Shown: positions 17,675 to 26,641, counted from the first letter of the stretch. The stretch is DNA of 64,000 nucleotides from Pyrinomonadaceae bacterium (GCA_019694395.1 JAIBCC010000002.1:62330-126329); one strand, 5' to 3'. Translations and numbers: made by a program. Notes: generated from the sequence alone by a model not told the origin.

Positions 17675-18080
17675 TGCACAATCTCCTCGCTTGCAATATC
17701 AAAGACAATTATACTCAAATTATAATCTTCCAAAATCAAATTTCCAATCTCATTTTCGTCGAAAAGGTCGAAATATTTTTCCTGTGGAATCGCCAAATAA
17801 AGCCGTCTTTCGGGTTGTTGGCGTTTGAGCAGAGTTTGATAAATAGCGTATTGTCCAAATGCTTCTTCGAGGTCAGAAAGTTCGGAAAGACTGAGAAAAC
17901 TTTTCACTTCAACGGCAATTTTACGCCCTCCTTTTCAGCCGAAAACAGCTTTTCCGCCGCCAAATCAACAAACATTTTACGTTTGCCGTATTCCAAAGTC
18001 AGCGGATCGTCCGTTATTTACCAATCTTCTTTGACGAGGGCGTTCTTAAAAACATCGTGAAATTTATCTTTTGCAGGCAT
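17662..18080 (-). pseudogene. xisH: xisH, disrupted by a stop codon and a frameshift
   Basis: The full-length XisH pattern can be followed from an ATG at 18080 (MPAKDKFHDVFKNALVKEDW). A TAA then interrupts it, followed by ITDDPLTLEYGKRKMFVDLA and EKLFSAEKEG. A missing base near 17925, in the GAGGGCG stretch, shifts the frame, after which KIAVEVKSFLSLSEL continues to the normal end EEIVQWIN. The intact family length is about 138 residues. Two independent lesions argue for real decay rather than one sequencing error. The distal 81-codon open frame cannot be functional alone because it lacks the nuclease-like N-terminal half. Confidence 0.85.
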
Positions 18081-18270
18081 AGCGAGCTTATCTTAGCATC
18101 AATTTTTGAATATAAAAATATTTCAGCGGTATCTAAAACTTTTATTTACATCAGATTAAGTTTTTCTCTTGACATCAAAACACATTTCAAATTAGAGTTA
18201 CTGCATCCCCCCTAAAACAAATAATCTACTGCCCCCAGATAAAAATTAACTTACTTAAATGGAGGTATTT

Positions 18271-18741
18271 ATGGTCAATAAAATTGACGCGACACTTACT
18301 ATCGAAGACAAAAATCAGGTCTTACAACTTATTCAGGACATCAAAGCCAAGCTGCCTTTTCTGGTTGATCTCTCAGCCGAGGAATTAAGGGCTTTGCCGA
18401 AAATGGGGAGCAGCAAAACTTTTGTCTCTGATGCTTTAACTCTTGCCGAACAGGACGATTCTTTTCTGCCCCGTTCGTTTGATGTGGCGGCATTTCGTCG
18501 AACCGCTGAATTAGTTGAGGCTTTACTGCCGATCCTGACGGCAATTTCTTCTTTGAACGAGCTGTTAAGCGACACTTATAAATTAGCCGGAAGCGATGCT
18601 TTCAGCGCATCACTCAAGGTTTATGAATCCGCTCAGAAAAACGGTAAAGGTTCAGCCGTTGACGCGGCGTTGGCTTCATTAGGTAAACGATTCACCCGCA
18701 AAGGCAAAGGCGGCGGCAATAATGAACCACCAACGGAATAG
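18271..18741 (+). CDS. Conserved hypothetical protein with low-complexity basic tail
   Basis: A 156-residue soluble, helix-rich protein starting MVNKIDATLTIEDKN. It has a segment DLSAEELRALPKMGSSKTFV and a C-terminal GKRFTRKGKGGGNNEPPTE. I choose the ATG at 18271 because a strong GGAGG lies five bases upstream; the ATG at 18259 would put that site inside the coding region. I recognise the general layout from other low-GC bacteria but no function. It stands alone on the edge of the accessory island, and a 21-bp repeat array starts 20 bases after its stop. Confidence 0.75.
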   Translation: MVNKIDATLTIEDKNQVLQLIQDIKAKLPFLVDLSAEELRALPKMGSSKTFVSDALTLAEQDDSFLPRSFDVAAFRRTAELVEALLPILTAISSLNELLSDTYKLAGSDAFSASLKVYESAQKNGKGSAVDAALASLGKRFTRKGKGGGNNEPPTE

Positions 18742-18760
18742 ATAATTTACTCAATTTGAC

Positions 18761-18971
18761 GGAACGTTTCGATAAATTATAGGAATGTTCCAACAAATTA
18801 TAGGAACGTTTCGATAAATTGGAAGAGCGTTCCTATTTTTTATTGGAAATTTTCATTAAAAAGTCGGAAGGTTTCGTGTCAGTTATAGGAGTTTTGATAT
18901 AAAAAGTTGAAATGTTCCTTAAATTTATATGAACTTTGATATAAAAAATCAGAAGTTTGCACAATCCAGAT
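18761..18971. repeat. Degenerate 21-bp tandem repeat array, locus 2
   Basis: About ten units of 20-22 bases follow the hypothetical gene. The first three are nearly identical: GGAACGTTTCGATAAATTAT, GGAATGTTCCAACAAATTAT, GGAACGTTTCGATAAATTGG (20 of 21 bases shown). Later units drift but keep GGAA/GAAA at the start and TTTC/TTCC in the middle. In one frame they read G-T/M-F-R/Q heptads with TAA codons, the same pattern as locus 1 at 698-950. From the end of the array to 19404 I see only A/T-rich sequence and no supported gene. Confidence 0.8.
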
Positions 18972-19404
18972 GAAATGCTTAGTGAATTAGGGAGATTTAT
19001 TTCTGAATTAAAGCAAATCCCAGCGAAATTCCGTAAAGTCCAAACACCCAAAAAGACTGTTTAATAAAATTCAAATGATTAGTGTTTATTCACGGACTAG
19101 GTTTCCCTTTCAAATCCTTTTCAAACAGGACATTTTGCCAAAACATTATGATTGGTTTGTTTACCCGAACCAGTAAAAAAAATATTTTATATAAAAAGAG
19201 ACAGTTAATGTTTGTAATGTTTTGTTGTTTTTTTCCATATAAACTGAAAGCAGTTTTAAACTTCATAATTACTTTTTTTTGTAGCTATGTAATTTATTTC
19301 TACCAATTACAGAAGCCAAAACAAAACCAAAATTTGTCTGTAATGGGACTAATTCGAAACTGCTTAGAGAAGATAATTTAGAAAATTTCCAAGGAGAATA
19401 AATT

Positions 19405-19878
19405 ATGCCATTTACTAATCAAATCGTAGGAACAATAATTTCATCCGTTTTAGAATTTAGCCAACTTATGGGCGAAACAGGTGAACCGCTGCCTATTAAC
19501 AATACACGAACTTCGTATGTCCCTTGTGACGGTCGCTCAATTGTCGGTTCAAAACTTCATAGAATAACGAGAATGACAAATGCACCGGATCTCAGAGGAA
19601 AATTTATTCGTGGACTTAACCAATTCTTTAATGATGGTGAGCCTCGTTTTGATCCAACGAGGGGTGATACGGATGCAGGTCGCGTTGTATCAAGTTATCA
19701 AGCTGATGATTTTAAGAGTCATAACCATTCTGTTTTTAATGTTATAGACGTAAAAGATGGTAATGAAAAATCAGCCATTGGATTAAATCCGGGTAATCCT
19801 CGAGAAACAGGTTTAACCGGAGGTCAAGAAACCAGACCCAGAAATATTGCCGTTTATTTCTATATCAAAATAAATTAA
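19405..19878 (+). CDS. Phage tail-collar-like protein
   Basis: A 157-residue protein with the features of tail-collar/receptor-tip domains: YVPCDGRSIVGSKLH, then APDLRGKFIRGLNQF, then the metal-binding-type FKSHNHSVFNV and the closing ETRPRNIAVYFYIKIN. In phages and contractile injection systems such domains sit at the tip of tail fibres. Here it has no other tail gene around it and no signal peptide. It has an AGGAG ribosome binding site and a strong hairpin about 30 bases after its stop, so it is probably a single transcription unit. The role is unknown. Confidence 0.82.
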   Translation: MPFTNQIVGTIISSVLEFSQLMGETGEPLPINNTRTSYVPCDGRSIVGSKLHRITRMTNAPDLRGKFIRGLNQFFNDGEPRFDPTRGDTDAGRVVSSYQADDFKSHNHSVFNVIDVKDGNEKSAIGLNPGNPRETGLTGGQETRPRNIAVYFYIKIN

Positions 19879-19908
19879 CAGAAAGAAAACTTTTCGCTTT
19901 TGTCAGTA

Positions 19909-19967
19909 AATATTATTGAAACTCATTACTTTTATTGTTAAACAAAGAAGTGAGTTTCAGTAATATT
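19909..19967 (+). terminator. Long hairpin after the tail-collar-like gene
   Basis: AATATTATTGAAACTCATT (from 19909) pairs with AAGTGAGTTTCAGTAATATT (ending 19967), about 18 of 20 positions, with a loop of about 20 bases. It has no clear T-run; transcription end or RNA protection are the likely roles. Confidence 0.5.
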
Positions 19968-20129
19968 TAAGGGATTGGCAAGTTTGATTTCTGAAGGTGA
20001 TTAATTTAACAGTTACTTCGTGGCATTGGGTAAACTCTTTTCCCTCTAATTCATCATTCTTAGTTATTTTAGCCGCCTTGCGGTTCATTTTAATGTTTTC
20101 AGCAACTTGCCTAAACTAGTTTAGCCATA

Positions 20130-20181
20130 TTTTTGACACCCGCGTTTATTTGCTTGATTGGCGTGCTAATTTTGCTTTACA
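20130..20181. repeat. Degenerate third copy of the dispersed repeat left end
   Basis: ACCCGCGTTTATTTGCTTGA followed by TTGGCGTGCTAATTTTGCTT aligns with the first 45 bases of 16288 and 17152. The rest of the 19968-20416 gap is A/T-rich with no supported gene. Confidence 0.5.
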
Positions 20182-20416
20182 AACCATTCAGGCTGATTTG
20201 AGAATTTCGCATTGCTGAACTATAAATGTAAAGTTAAAAATAAAACTTACAAATTTCACATCTAAATTTACTCTAATTACTACAATAAACAATTAATATT
20301 AGTTGAAATAAATTCAAAATTTTCATTAAGTAATTACTGTAATTCAATAAAAATATATTGACAAACGATAAATCCTCAGATAGTATCGCACTTTACACCA
20401 TCAAAAAGGTTCAGTT

Positions 20417-20899
20417 ATGAAACGAGTCTCAACCATTTTTCTTCAGATAGTAATTTTTCTGCTTGGATTGGGCGTTTTTGCCTTCCTGCTTTGGGAACCC
20501 CAGCTTGAGGGCAGGAATGTCAATGCCACACAATTTGAAATATATTTCAAAGACCCGTTTTTGGCGTATATTTACCTCGCCTTTGTTCCGTTCTTTGTCG
20601 GGCTTTATCAGGGATTCAAACTATTAGGGTATGCACGGCGAGATGAGATATTTTTTCCCCATTCGGTGCGGGCTTTGCGAATCATCAAATATTGTGCATT
20701 GATTACAGCAGCCTTTATTTTCGGCGCGGAAATTTATATTTTCATTTTCATACGCGGGACGGATGATGTTGCCGGTGGAGTTATGATGGGTGCTTTCATA
20801 ATCTTAATGTGTGCGATCATCGGAACTGCCGCCGCCGTGTTTGAGCGTATTTTACAAAATGGTGTTGCCTTAAAATCCGAGAACGATCTGACCATCTAA
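20417..20899 (+). CDS. DUF2975-type membrane protein
   Basis: A 160-residue protein with four hydrophobic segments, starting at about residues 8, 52, 92 and 122. The layout and the KDPFLAYIYLAFVPFFVGLY region fit DUF2975. Such proteins are regularly encoded next to a small Cro/CI-type regulator, as here: the HTH gene begins six bases after its stop. The pair is thought to form a small membrane/regulator module; the signal is not known. Confidence 0.8.
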   Translation: MKRVSTIFLQIVIFLLGLGVFAFLLWEPQLEGRNVNATQFEIYFKDPFLAYIYLAFVPFFVGLYQGFKLLGYARRDEIFFPHSVRALRIIKYCALITAAFIFGAEIYIFIFIRGTDDVAGGVMMGAFIILMCAIIGTAAAVFERILQNGVALKSENDLTI

Positions 20900-20905
20900 A
20901 AACTC

Positions 20906-21160
20906 ATGGCAATTATCATAAATATCGACGTTATGTTGGCGAAAAGAAAAATGAGCGTGACGGAGCTTGCTGATAAGGTCGGCATCACGATGGCTAATAT
21001 TTCCGTATTAAAGAATGGAAAAGCAAAAGCAATCAGGCTCTCAACTTTGGAAGCGATCTGCAAAGTTTTGGATTGTCAGCCCGGTGATATCTTGGAATAT
21101 GAGGATTCAACCGAAAATACAATAAACTACCCAAAAAGACTCCCTTTTTCAAAAACTTGA
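20906..21160 (+). CDS. Small XRE-family HTH regulator (YozG-like)
   Basis: An 84-residue protein that is almost entirely a helix-turn-helix: MLAKRKMSVTELADKVG, then ITMANISVLKNGKAKAIR, then LEAICKVLDCQPGDILEY. This is the short YozG/Cro type that lies beside DUF2975 membrane genes. It follows the membrane gene by six bases and must be co-transcribed. It probably autoregulates the pair. Confidence 0.9.
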   Translation: MAIIINIDVMLAKRKMSVTELADKVGITMANISVLKNGKAKAIRLSTLEAICKVLDCQPGDILEYEDSTENTINYPKRLPFSKT

Positions 21161-21193
21161 TTGTAAAATTTTATAATGTAAAATTATCAAATT

Positions 21194-22060
21194 ATGAAAA
21201 ACTCTCCCTTTTACTCTCTTTTGCCTAAACTGTTTTTTTGTGTATTTCTTCTTTTTTTAACCATCTTTAAAGTTCAAGCCCAGCCAATCGTAAACATAAC
21301 CGTTGAGCCTAATGTCTGGGGTGTGGCAAACACGGTTGATATTCAAAAAGTTCTGGAATCTGCTGCAACAGAACTATTCAGTGATGTAAAAGCTGTCAGC
21401 AATATCTCAATTTTAGTTAAACCAAGTAAGGACGGTGTTCCCAGAACTCTTTTTACCAAAGGTCCTAACGGAGAATTTATTGTTTTACTTGCTACAAAAG
21501 ACAGATATTGGTCGCAATATTCTTACCAGTTCTCACACGAACTAAATCACGTTCTGTCCATGAATAAAGCCGATAGTCAAACCGCAAATCAATGGTTTGA
21601 GGAGGCATTGGGCGAAACGGCTTCGATGTTTGCATTGCGTAAAATGGCAATCAGTTGGAAAACCAATGCGCCCTACCCAAATTGGAATAGTTATTCTGCC
21701 TCATTAAGTCAATATGTTGAAGATTTAATTGCAAAAGATGAAAGAAAATTGCCGCCAAACCAAACCCTCGTTCAGTGGTTTACCGAAAACGAAAAAAGTA
21801 TGCGGATTGACCCGTATCAAAGGCAAAAGGACGCTTTAGTTGCTAACCAATTATTGACCTATTTTGAGGATTACCCCGCAGGTTGGGATGCCGTAACCTA
21901 TATAAATCAAACCAAACCCACGGACGGGCAAACATTTCAGGAATATTTAGAAAATTGGTTCAATGATGCCCCCGAAAAACACCAAGATTTCATCAAAAAA
22001 ATTGCCAATCTTTTTGAGATCAAAGTTAATTGTCATTCTATAAATCTAAAGAAAATGTAA
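21194..22060 (+). CDS. Secreted zinc metalloprotease-like protein
   Basis: A 288-residue protein with a signal peptide (KLFFCVFLLFLTIFKVQAQ). The segment QFSHELNHVLSMN holds an HExxH zinc motif, and WFEEALGETASMFALRK about 20 residues on supplies a glutamate in the position of the third ligand of gluzincin-type peptidases. I know of no closer family assignment. It probably acts in the periplasm or outside the cell. The following 250 bases to 22312 hold no supported gene, only a short GC-rich repeat motif at 22170-22200. Confidence 0.78.
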   Translation: MKNSPFYSLLPKLFFCVFLLFLTIFKVQAQPIVNITVEPNVWGVANTVDIQKVLESAATELFSDVKAVSNISILVKPSKDGVPRTLFTKGPNGEFIVLLATKDRYWSQYSYQFSHELNHVLSMNKADSQTANQWFEEALGETASMFALRKMAISWKTNAPYPNWNSYSASLSQYVEDLIAKDERKLPPNQTLVQWFTENEKSMRIDPYQRQKDALVANQLLTYFEDYPAGWDAVTYINQTKPTDGQTFQEYLENWFNDAPEKHQDFIKKIANLFEIKVNCHSINLKKM

Positions 22061-22312
22061 TTGTATTTGAACCAGACAGTTAACCGAAATAAAATTTAAG
22101 AGAAGGACAATGGAAAAAGTTATATTTTAATGTGAGTCCCTCCATCAGTAGGCATCTGGTTAAAGTATTGCCGGCTGAAGGCGGAACTCAGAACTTTAGT
22201 TTTTGTTTTGTCACTTCCCTATTAAAATTGATTCATAGTTTGTTTAAAATCATTCGGTTGCCAGGATTTTCAAATTGTTAGAGTAAATAATAAATTTTCA
22301 GATCAAAATTTT

Positions 22313-23002
22313 ATGCCGCATCGGGAACATCATAAATCGCAAAATATTGGGTGGCTGCGCGCCGCAGTTTTGGGAGCAAATGACGGAATTCTTTCTACAG
22401 CGAGTCTGATCGTCGGAGTTGCCGCTTCAAACTCCGGTCGGCAAGCGGTTCTAATTGCCGGAGTTGCAGGTTTGGTGGCAGGTGCAATGTCTATGGCGGC
22501 TGGCGAATATGTTTCGGTTAGCTCACAGGCGGATGCGGAAAACGCTGATCTGAAAACAGAAAAAAAGGAACTGGCTCTTAATCCAAAAGGCGAACGAAAT
22601 GAATTAGCGGACATTTATATTGAGCGCGGATTAGAACCCGAATTAGCCCTCAAAGTTGCAGAACAATTAATGGAAAAGGACGCTCTTGGCGCACACGCGA
22701 GAGAGGAGTTGGGGATTTCCGAAATTACGGTTGCGAGACCAATTCAAGCAGCTTTTGCCTCGGCTGCCAGTTTTTCCGTCGGGGCGGCATTTCCTTTAAT
22801 TACGGCATTAATTGCCCCGATTCCGTGGATTGGATGGATTGTTTCAATAGCTTCAATTATATTTTTGGCTTTTTTAGGAGCAGTTGCCGCGAACAGAGGC
22901 GGGGCAAGTATGATAAAAGGCGCAATCCGGGTGACTTTTTGGGGCGCAGTTGCAATGATTATTACAGCATTGATCGGCGGTTTGTTTGGAACAAATGTTT
23001 AA
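22313..23002 (+). CDS. VIT1/CCC1-family metal transporter
   Basis: A 229-residue membrane protein that begins with the family signature: WLRAAVLGANDGILSTASLIVGVA, then GAMSMAAGEYVSVSSQADAE. The cytoplasmic metal-binding helices carry ERNELADIYIERGLEPELAL, and three hydrophobic segments follow. Family members carry Fe2+ or Mn2+ out of the cytoplasm, so this one probably serves iron or manganese detoxification. It stands alone. Confidence 0.92.
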   Translation: MPHREHHKSQNIGWLRAAVLGANDGILSTASLIVGVAASNSGRQAVLIAGVAGLVAGAMSMAAGEYVSVSSQADAENADLKTEKKELALNPKGERNELADIYIERGLEPELALKVAEQLMEKDALGAHAREELGISEITVARPIQAAFASAASFSVGAAFPLITALIAPIPWIGWIVSIASIIFLAFLGAVAANRGGASMIKGAIRVTFWGAVAMIITALIGGLFGTNV

Positions 23003-23031
23003 TGAATTGATTACCGGAGTTCTTTAAAATT

Positions 23032-23376
23032 TCAAGTTTCCGGGTAATAAATCAATTCAACAATATTTCCGTCAACTCCTTTGGTATAAAAGGATGAAGT
23101 TCCGTCACGATGCGGTTTGATCGGGCGACCCTCTTTTTGAGCAGCGGCTTCCAGTTCAGCCATTGTTTTGACTTTGAGACCGATATGCGGCGGATGTTTT
23201 GAATCAGGCGGAAGCAATGCAATCCCGAATCCCCGGTTGTCGCGCATCATTGCCCAATCTTCAAAAATTGTTTCGACTTTAAAACCTAATTTTTGGTATT
23301 CTTCGACTGATTTGGTCAAATTTTCACATTTAACCGCTAAGTGATCCACTGTTCCGCTAAACCGTATTTCTGACAT
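23032..23376 (-). CDS. VOC/glyoxalase-fold protein
   Basis: A 114-residue single-domain protein of the vicinal oxygen chelate fold. VDHLAVKCENLTKSVEEYQK gives the first metal-ligand His, PPHIGLKVKTMAELEAA the second half of the module, and NIVELIYYPE the terminal Glu. The substrate is unknown. The ATG at 23376 is preferred since GGAGG lies about 11 bases upstream; a TTG at 23394 would include that site. Confidence 0.88.
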   Translation of the reverse strand: MSEIRFSGTVDHLAVKCENLTKSVEEYQKLGFKVETIFEDWAMMRDNRGFGIALLPPDSKHPPHIGLKVKTMAELEAAAQKEGRPIKPHRDGTSSFYTKGVDGNIVELIYYPET

Positions 23377-23524
23377 TTTGGAAAAAACCTCCAAACCAAT
23401 TCTACCAAATTAAACCTTTGAGGTGAATTTGTGCTAATCTATTCAACAATTTTACTAAATTCGGGCATCAAAAAAGATTGGTGCGACATCTGAAAAGTTA
23501 TTCTTTCTTTTTAGGGAAAATTAA

Positions 23525-24862
23525 ATGAAATTATTGAATTATATCGTTTTAGGTTGTCTAATTTTGACTTTTTCGGTTCTTATCAAAGCCCAAAATCCGA
23601 CCGTTTTAGCCGAAGCTAACAATATCAAATATACGGTTAATGATCTTGATCCCGCCACCCGCGAGATTTTTGAAGGATTAAATAAAAATATAGCCACCGA
23701 AAGAACTGAATCTTTAGGTGAACAGATCGCCCAATTATTATTCAAGGACGAAGCCGAAGCCCGTAAAATAACGATTGATAAATTACTTGAGCTGGAGGTT
23801 CCAAAAAGAATTCCCGCTCCGACAGCCGCCCAAATTCAGGCGGTTTATGATGCAAATCGTGATGCTATCGGCAACAAAACCTTAGCCGAGGTTCGACCGC
23901 AGATCGTCAACTTCTTACAACGTGACGGTTATCCGAAGGCTCTTTCGACCTTTGTTGGCGAATTGAAATTAAAATATAAAGTGGTTATGGGAAAAGACGT
24001 TAATGCACCCGGTTTATCATCCACCGATGTTTTAGCAACCGTTAATGCCAAACCAATAACCGTCAAAGATTTTGAAGAAAAAGCCGGACCGAATATTTAT
24101 GAAATAAAGGCTCAAACTTACGATAAAACTCAGGATTATCTTGAAACAATAATTTTCAACGAGATGGTTGCTGCGGAAGCAAAAAGTCTGAATCTTAGTA
24201 TTTCAGATTTAATTGCCCGCGAAGTTACCGACAAAATGAAGGAATTTACCGAAGATGAGCGGGAAAAATTGAACGACGGTTTTGAAAAGAAACTTACTGA
24301 GAAATATGGCGCAAAATTTTATCTAAAAGCACCTGAACCATATGTTTATAAGATTTCCGTTGACGATGATCCGGCACAGGGAAAACCCGATGCGCCGGTT
24401 ACAATCGTTATGTTTTCGGATTTCCAATGTCCGGCTTGCTCGGCAACGCATCCGGTTTTGAAAAAAGTAATGGAGCAATACGGAGATAAGATCCGTTTCG
24501 TGGTGCGTGACTTCCCTTTAACCCAAATTCATCAAAATTCCTATAAAGCCGCCCAAGCCGCAAATGCTGCTAATGCCCAGGGCAAGTTTTTTGAATATAT
24601 ACAGATTCTGTATAAAAATCAGGAATCGCTCGACACGGCTTCTTTGAAAAGATTTGCCGCCCAAATCGGTTTGAATCAACAAAAATTCGATGCTGATCTG
24701 GATAGCGGAAAATATGCGGTCGAAGTTAATAAAGATATTATCGAAGGTGAAAGCTACGGAATAAATTCGACACCCACCATTTTTATCAATGGCGTAAAGG
24801 CTCGTTCACTTTCTGCCCAGACATTTAAAAAGTTGATTGATTGGGCTTTGCAAAATAAATAA
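23525..24862 (+). CDS. Secreted DsbA-like thioredoxin-fold protein with N-terminal SurA/PpiC-like helical regions
   Basis: A 445-residue protein with a signal peptide. Residues about 25-150 and 170-275 resemble two copies of the helical N-terminal region of SurA-type chaperones (VLAEANNIKYTVNDLDPATR; VLATVNAKPITVKDFEEKAG). The last 170 residues form a DsbA-type thioredoxin domain with the redox site SDFQCPACSATHP and the cis-proline loop STPTIFING. It likely makes, isomerises or reduces disulfides on exported proteins, with the N-terminal part binding clients. It lies 18 bases upstream of two glutamine cyclotransferase genes. Confidence 0.88.
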   Translation: MKLLNYIVLGCLILTFSVLIKAQNPTVLAEANNIKYTVNDLDPATREIFEGLNKNIATERTESLGEQIAQLLFKDEAEARKITIDKLLELEVPKRIPAPTAAQIQAVYDANRDAIGNKTLAEVRPQIVNFLQRDGYPKALSTFVGELKLKYKVVMGKDVNAPGLSSTDVLATVNAKPITVKDFEEKAGPNIYEIKAQTYDKTQDYLETIIFNEMVAAEAKSLNLSISDLIAREVTDKMKEFTEDEREKLNDGFEKKLTEKYGAKFYLKAPEPYVYKISVDDDPAQGKPDAPVTIVMFSDFQCPACSATHPVLKKVMEQYGDKIRFVVRDFPLTQIHQNSYKAAQAANAANAQGKFFEYIQILYKNQESLDTASLKRFAAQIGLNQQKFDADLDSGKYAVEVNKDIIEGESYGINSTPTIFINGVKARSLSAQTFKKLIDWALQNK

Positions 24863-24880
24863 TTTAAAAATCAAGTAAAA

Positions 24881-25726
24881 ATGAAAAACATATTCAGCAT
24901 TCTTTTATTCTTAATTGTTTCAGTTTTCTTTATTTCCTGCGGGGATAAACCTGCTAATGTCGCACCCAATAAAAATACCTCGACATCACCGAAACCTAAT
25001 GCTCCTCTGCCCATCAGCAGTTTTGAAGTTGTCCGAAAATACAAACATGACGGCGATGCTTTTACTGAAGGTTTGTTCTTTTACAACGGTTTTTTATATG
25101 AAAGCACCGGATTGGACGGCAAATCAGACCTCAGAAAAGTTGATATTGAATCCGGGAAAGTGGTGCAAAAGGTAGATTTGCCGAAAACAAGTTTTGGCGA
25201 GGGCATTTCCATGGTCAACGGAAAGATTTATCAACTGACGTGGCGCGAAGGTGTGTGCCGTGTTTTTGATGCCGAAACTTTCAAACAAATCAAGGAATTT
25301 AAATATCCGGGTGATGGTTGGGGAATGACAACAGACGGTAAAAATCTGATTATGACCGATTCAACTCATGTTATCCGGTTTATTGATCCTGAAACTTTTG
25401 AAACAGTTAAAACCCTTCCCGTCTTTCGGGAAAATGGTGCGCCATTAATGCAGATCAACGAATTGGAATGGATAAAAGGGGAGCTTTGGGCAAACATCTG
25501 GCATTCTGAAGAACCTGAAATTTTGGGGAAACCTAATTATATTGTTCGGATCGACCCTAACAACGGAAAGATTTTGGGTTGGGTAAATTTAGATGGAATT
25601 TCACCTGATGATGTCAAAGCTGATCCCGAAAATACTTTGAACGGTATCGCTTACGATGAAAAGAATGACCGTATCTTTGTGACCGGTAAAAAGTGGAAAA
25701 ATTTGTATGAAATTAAGTTAAAGTAA
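24881..25726 (+). CDS. Glutaminyl-peptide cyclotransferase, copy 1 (lipoprotein)
   Basis: A 281-residue protein with a lipoprotein signal ending in FFISCGDK. The mature part is a beta-propeller of the plant/bacterial glutamine cyclotransferase family: YKHDGDAFTEGLFFYNGFLY, ESTGLDGKSDLRKVD, NELEWIKGELWANIW, LNGIAYDEKNDRIFVTGK. It would turn N-terminal glutamine of exported peptides into pyroglutamate. The next gene is a close paralogue 20 bases away, so this is a tandem duplication in one operon with the DsbA-like gene. Confidence 0.92.
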   Translation: MKNIFSILLFLIVSVFFISCGDKPANVAPNKNTSTSPKPNAPLPISSFEVVRKYKHDGDAFTEGLFFYNGFLYESTGLDGKSDLRKVDIESGKVVQKVDLPKTSFGEGISMVNGKIYQLTWREGVCRVFDAETFKQIKEFKYPGDGWGMTTDGKNLIMTDSTHVIRFIDPETFETVKTLPVFRENGAPLMQINELEWIKGELWANIWHSEEPEILGKPNYIVRIDPNNGKILGWVNLDGISPDDVKADPENTLNGIAYDEKNDRIFVTGKKWKNLYEIKLK

Positions 25727-25746
25727 CTCTTTTGAAGGATTTTGAA

Positions 25747-26550
25747 ATGCGTTTTTTCTTATTAATTTTGGCTTTGACTTTTTGCTTTGCCTGCAAAACC
25801 GATTCAAACACTTCTAAACCCAGAATAGTCAGAAAGGATTTAGGTTCGGCTGTGGTAGATGATTTTGAAATCGTTAACACTTTTAAACATGACCCCAAAG
25901 CCTTCACTCAGGGCTTAACTTTTTACAATGGTTTTTTGTATGAAAGCACCGGATTAACAGGTCGCTCAAGCATTCGCAAGGTTGATCTGGAAACCGGCAA
26001 GGTTTTACAAAGATATGATATAGCCCCGGATTTTTTTGGCGAAGGGATGACGATCTTGAATGATAAAGTCTATCAAATTACCTGGCAGGACGGTCTAGCC
26101 TGGGAATATGATTTGGACAGCTTCAAATTATTAAGAGAATTTCGCTATCCCGGACAGGGTTGGGGAATTACCAATGACGGAAAAAACCTGATAATGAGCG
26201 ACGGAACCCACGTTTTGAGGGTAATAAATCCTGAAAATTTTGAAACTATCCGCACCATTCCCGTCCATAAGGACAACGGGCTGGAATTGCAAAATATCAA
26301 TGAACTGGAATGGATAAAAGGTGAAATCTGGGCAAATATCTGGCAGGCTTCGGTAATTGCCAGAATCGATCCCGAAAGCGGTAAAATAAAAGGTTGGATT
26401 GATTTTGATTCATTAGTAAAAGAAGAAGCGCGCGATCCCAGTCATGAAGCTCTTAATGGAATCGCCTATGATGAAAAAAATGATAGGATTTTTATTACCG
26501 GAAAGCTTTGGAAGAGTTTATTTGAAATAAAATTGAAATCCGGTAAATAA
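25747..26550 (+). CDS. Glutaminyl-peptide cyclotransferase, copy 2 (lipoprotein)
   Basis: A 267-residue paralogue of the preceding gene, with a lipoprotein-type signal (LALTFCFACKTDS) and the same motifs: FKHDPKAFTQGLTFYNGFLY, ESTGLTGRSSIRKVD, NELEWIKGEIWANIW, LNGIAYDEKNDRIFITGK. The ATG at 25747 follows AAGGA with eight bases between; an upstream TTG at 25732 would place that site in the coding region. The two copies have diverged over most of their length, so the duplication is not recent. Confidence 0.92.
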   Translation: MRFFLLILALTFCFACKTDSNTSKPRIVRKDLGSAVVDDFEIVNTFKHDPKAFTQGLTFYNGFLYESTGLTGRSSIRKVDLETGKVLQRYDIAPDFFGEGMTILNDKVYQITWQDGLAWEYDLDSFKLLREFRYPGQGWGITNDGKNLIMSDGTHVLRVINPENFETIRTIPVHKDNGLELQNINELEWIKGEIWANIWQASVIARIDPESGKIKGWIDFDSLVKEEARDPSHEALNGIAYDEKNDRIFITGKLWKSLFEIKLKSGK

Positions 26551-26574
26551 TTTTTATTTTAGCTATTAATTTAT

Positions 26575-26641
26575 GGGTAAACACAAAGGAAATGAATTGA
26601 AATTCATTTAAATGTTTTTGTGTTTTTACTTTGTGCCTTGA
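26575..26641. repeat. Imperfect palindrome between genes
   Basis: GGTAAACACAAAGG on the left and TTTTTACTTTGTGCC on the right enclose AAATGAATTGAAATTCATTT, which is itself nearly palindromic. It resembles the other intergenic palindromes of the window in layout but not in sequence. Confidence 0.4.

Noticed and set aside
18833-19051. 72-codon open frame on the minus strand over the 21-bp repeats
   Set aside because: It simply reads the repeat array backwards; no ribosome binding site and no conserved start.
19082-19381. 99-codon open frame on the plus strand with Cys/Phe-rich sequence
   Set aside because: The protein has no recognisable pattern and lies in A/T-rich spacer after the repeat array; no ribosome binding site supports its first ATG.
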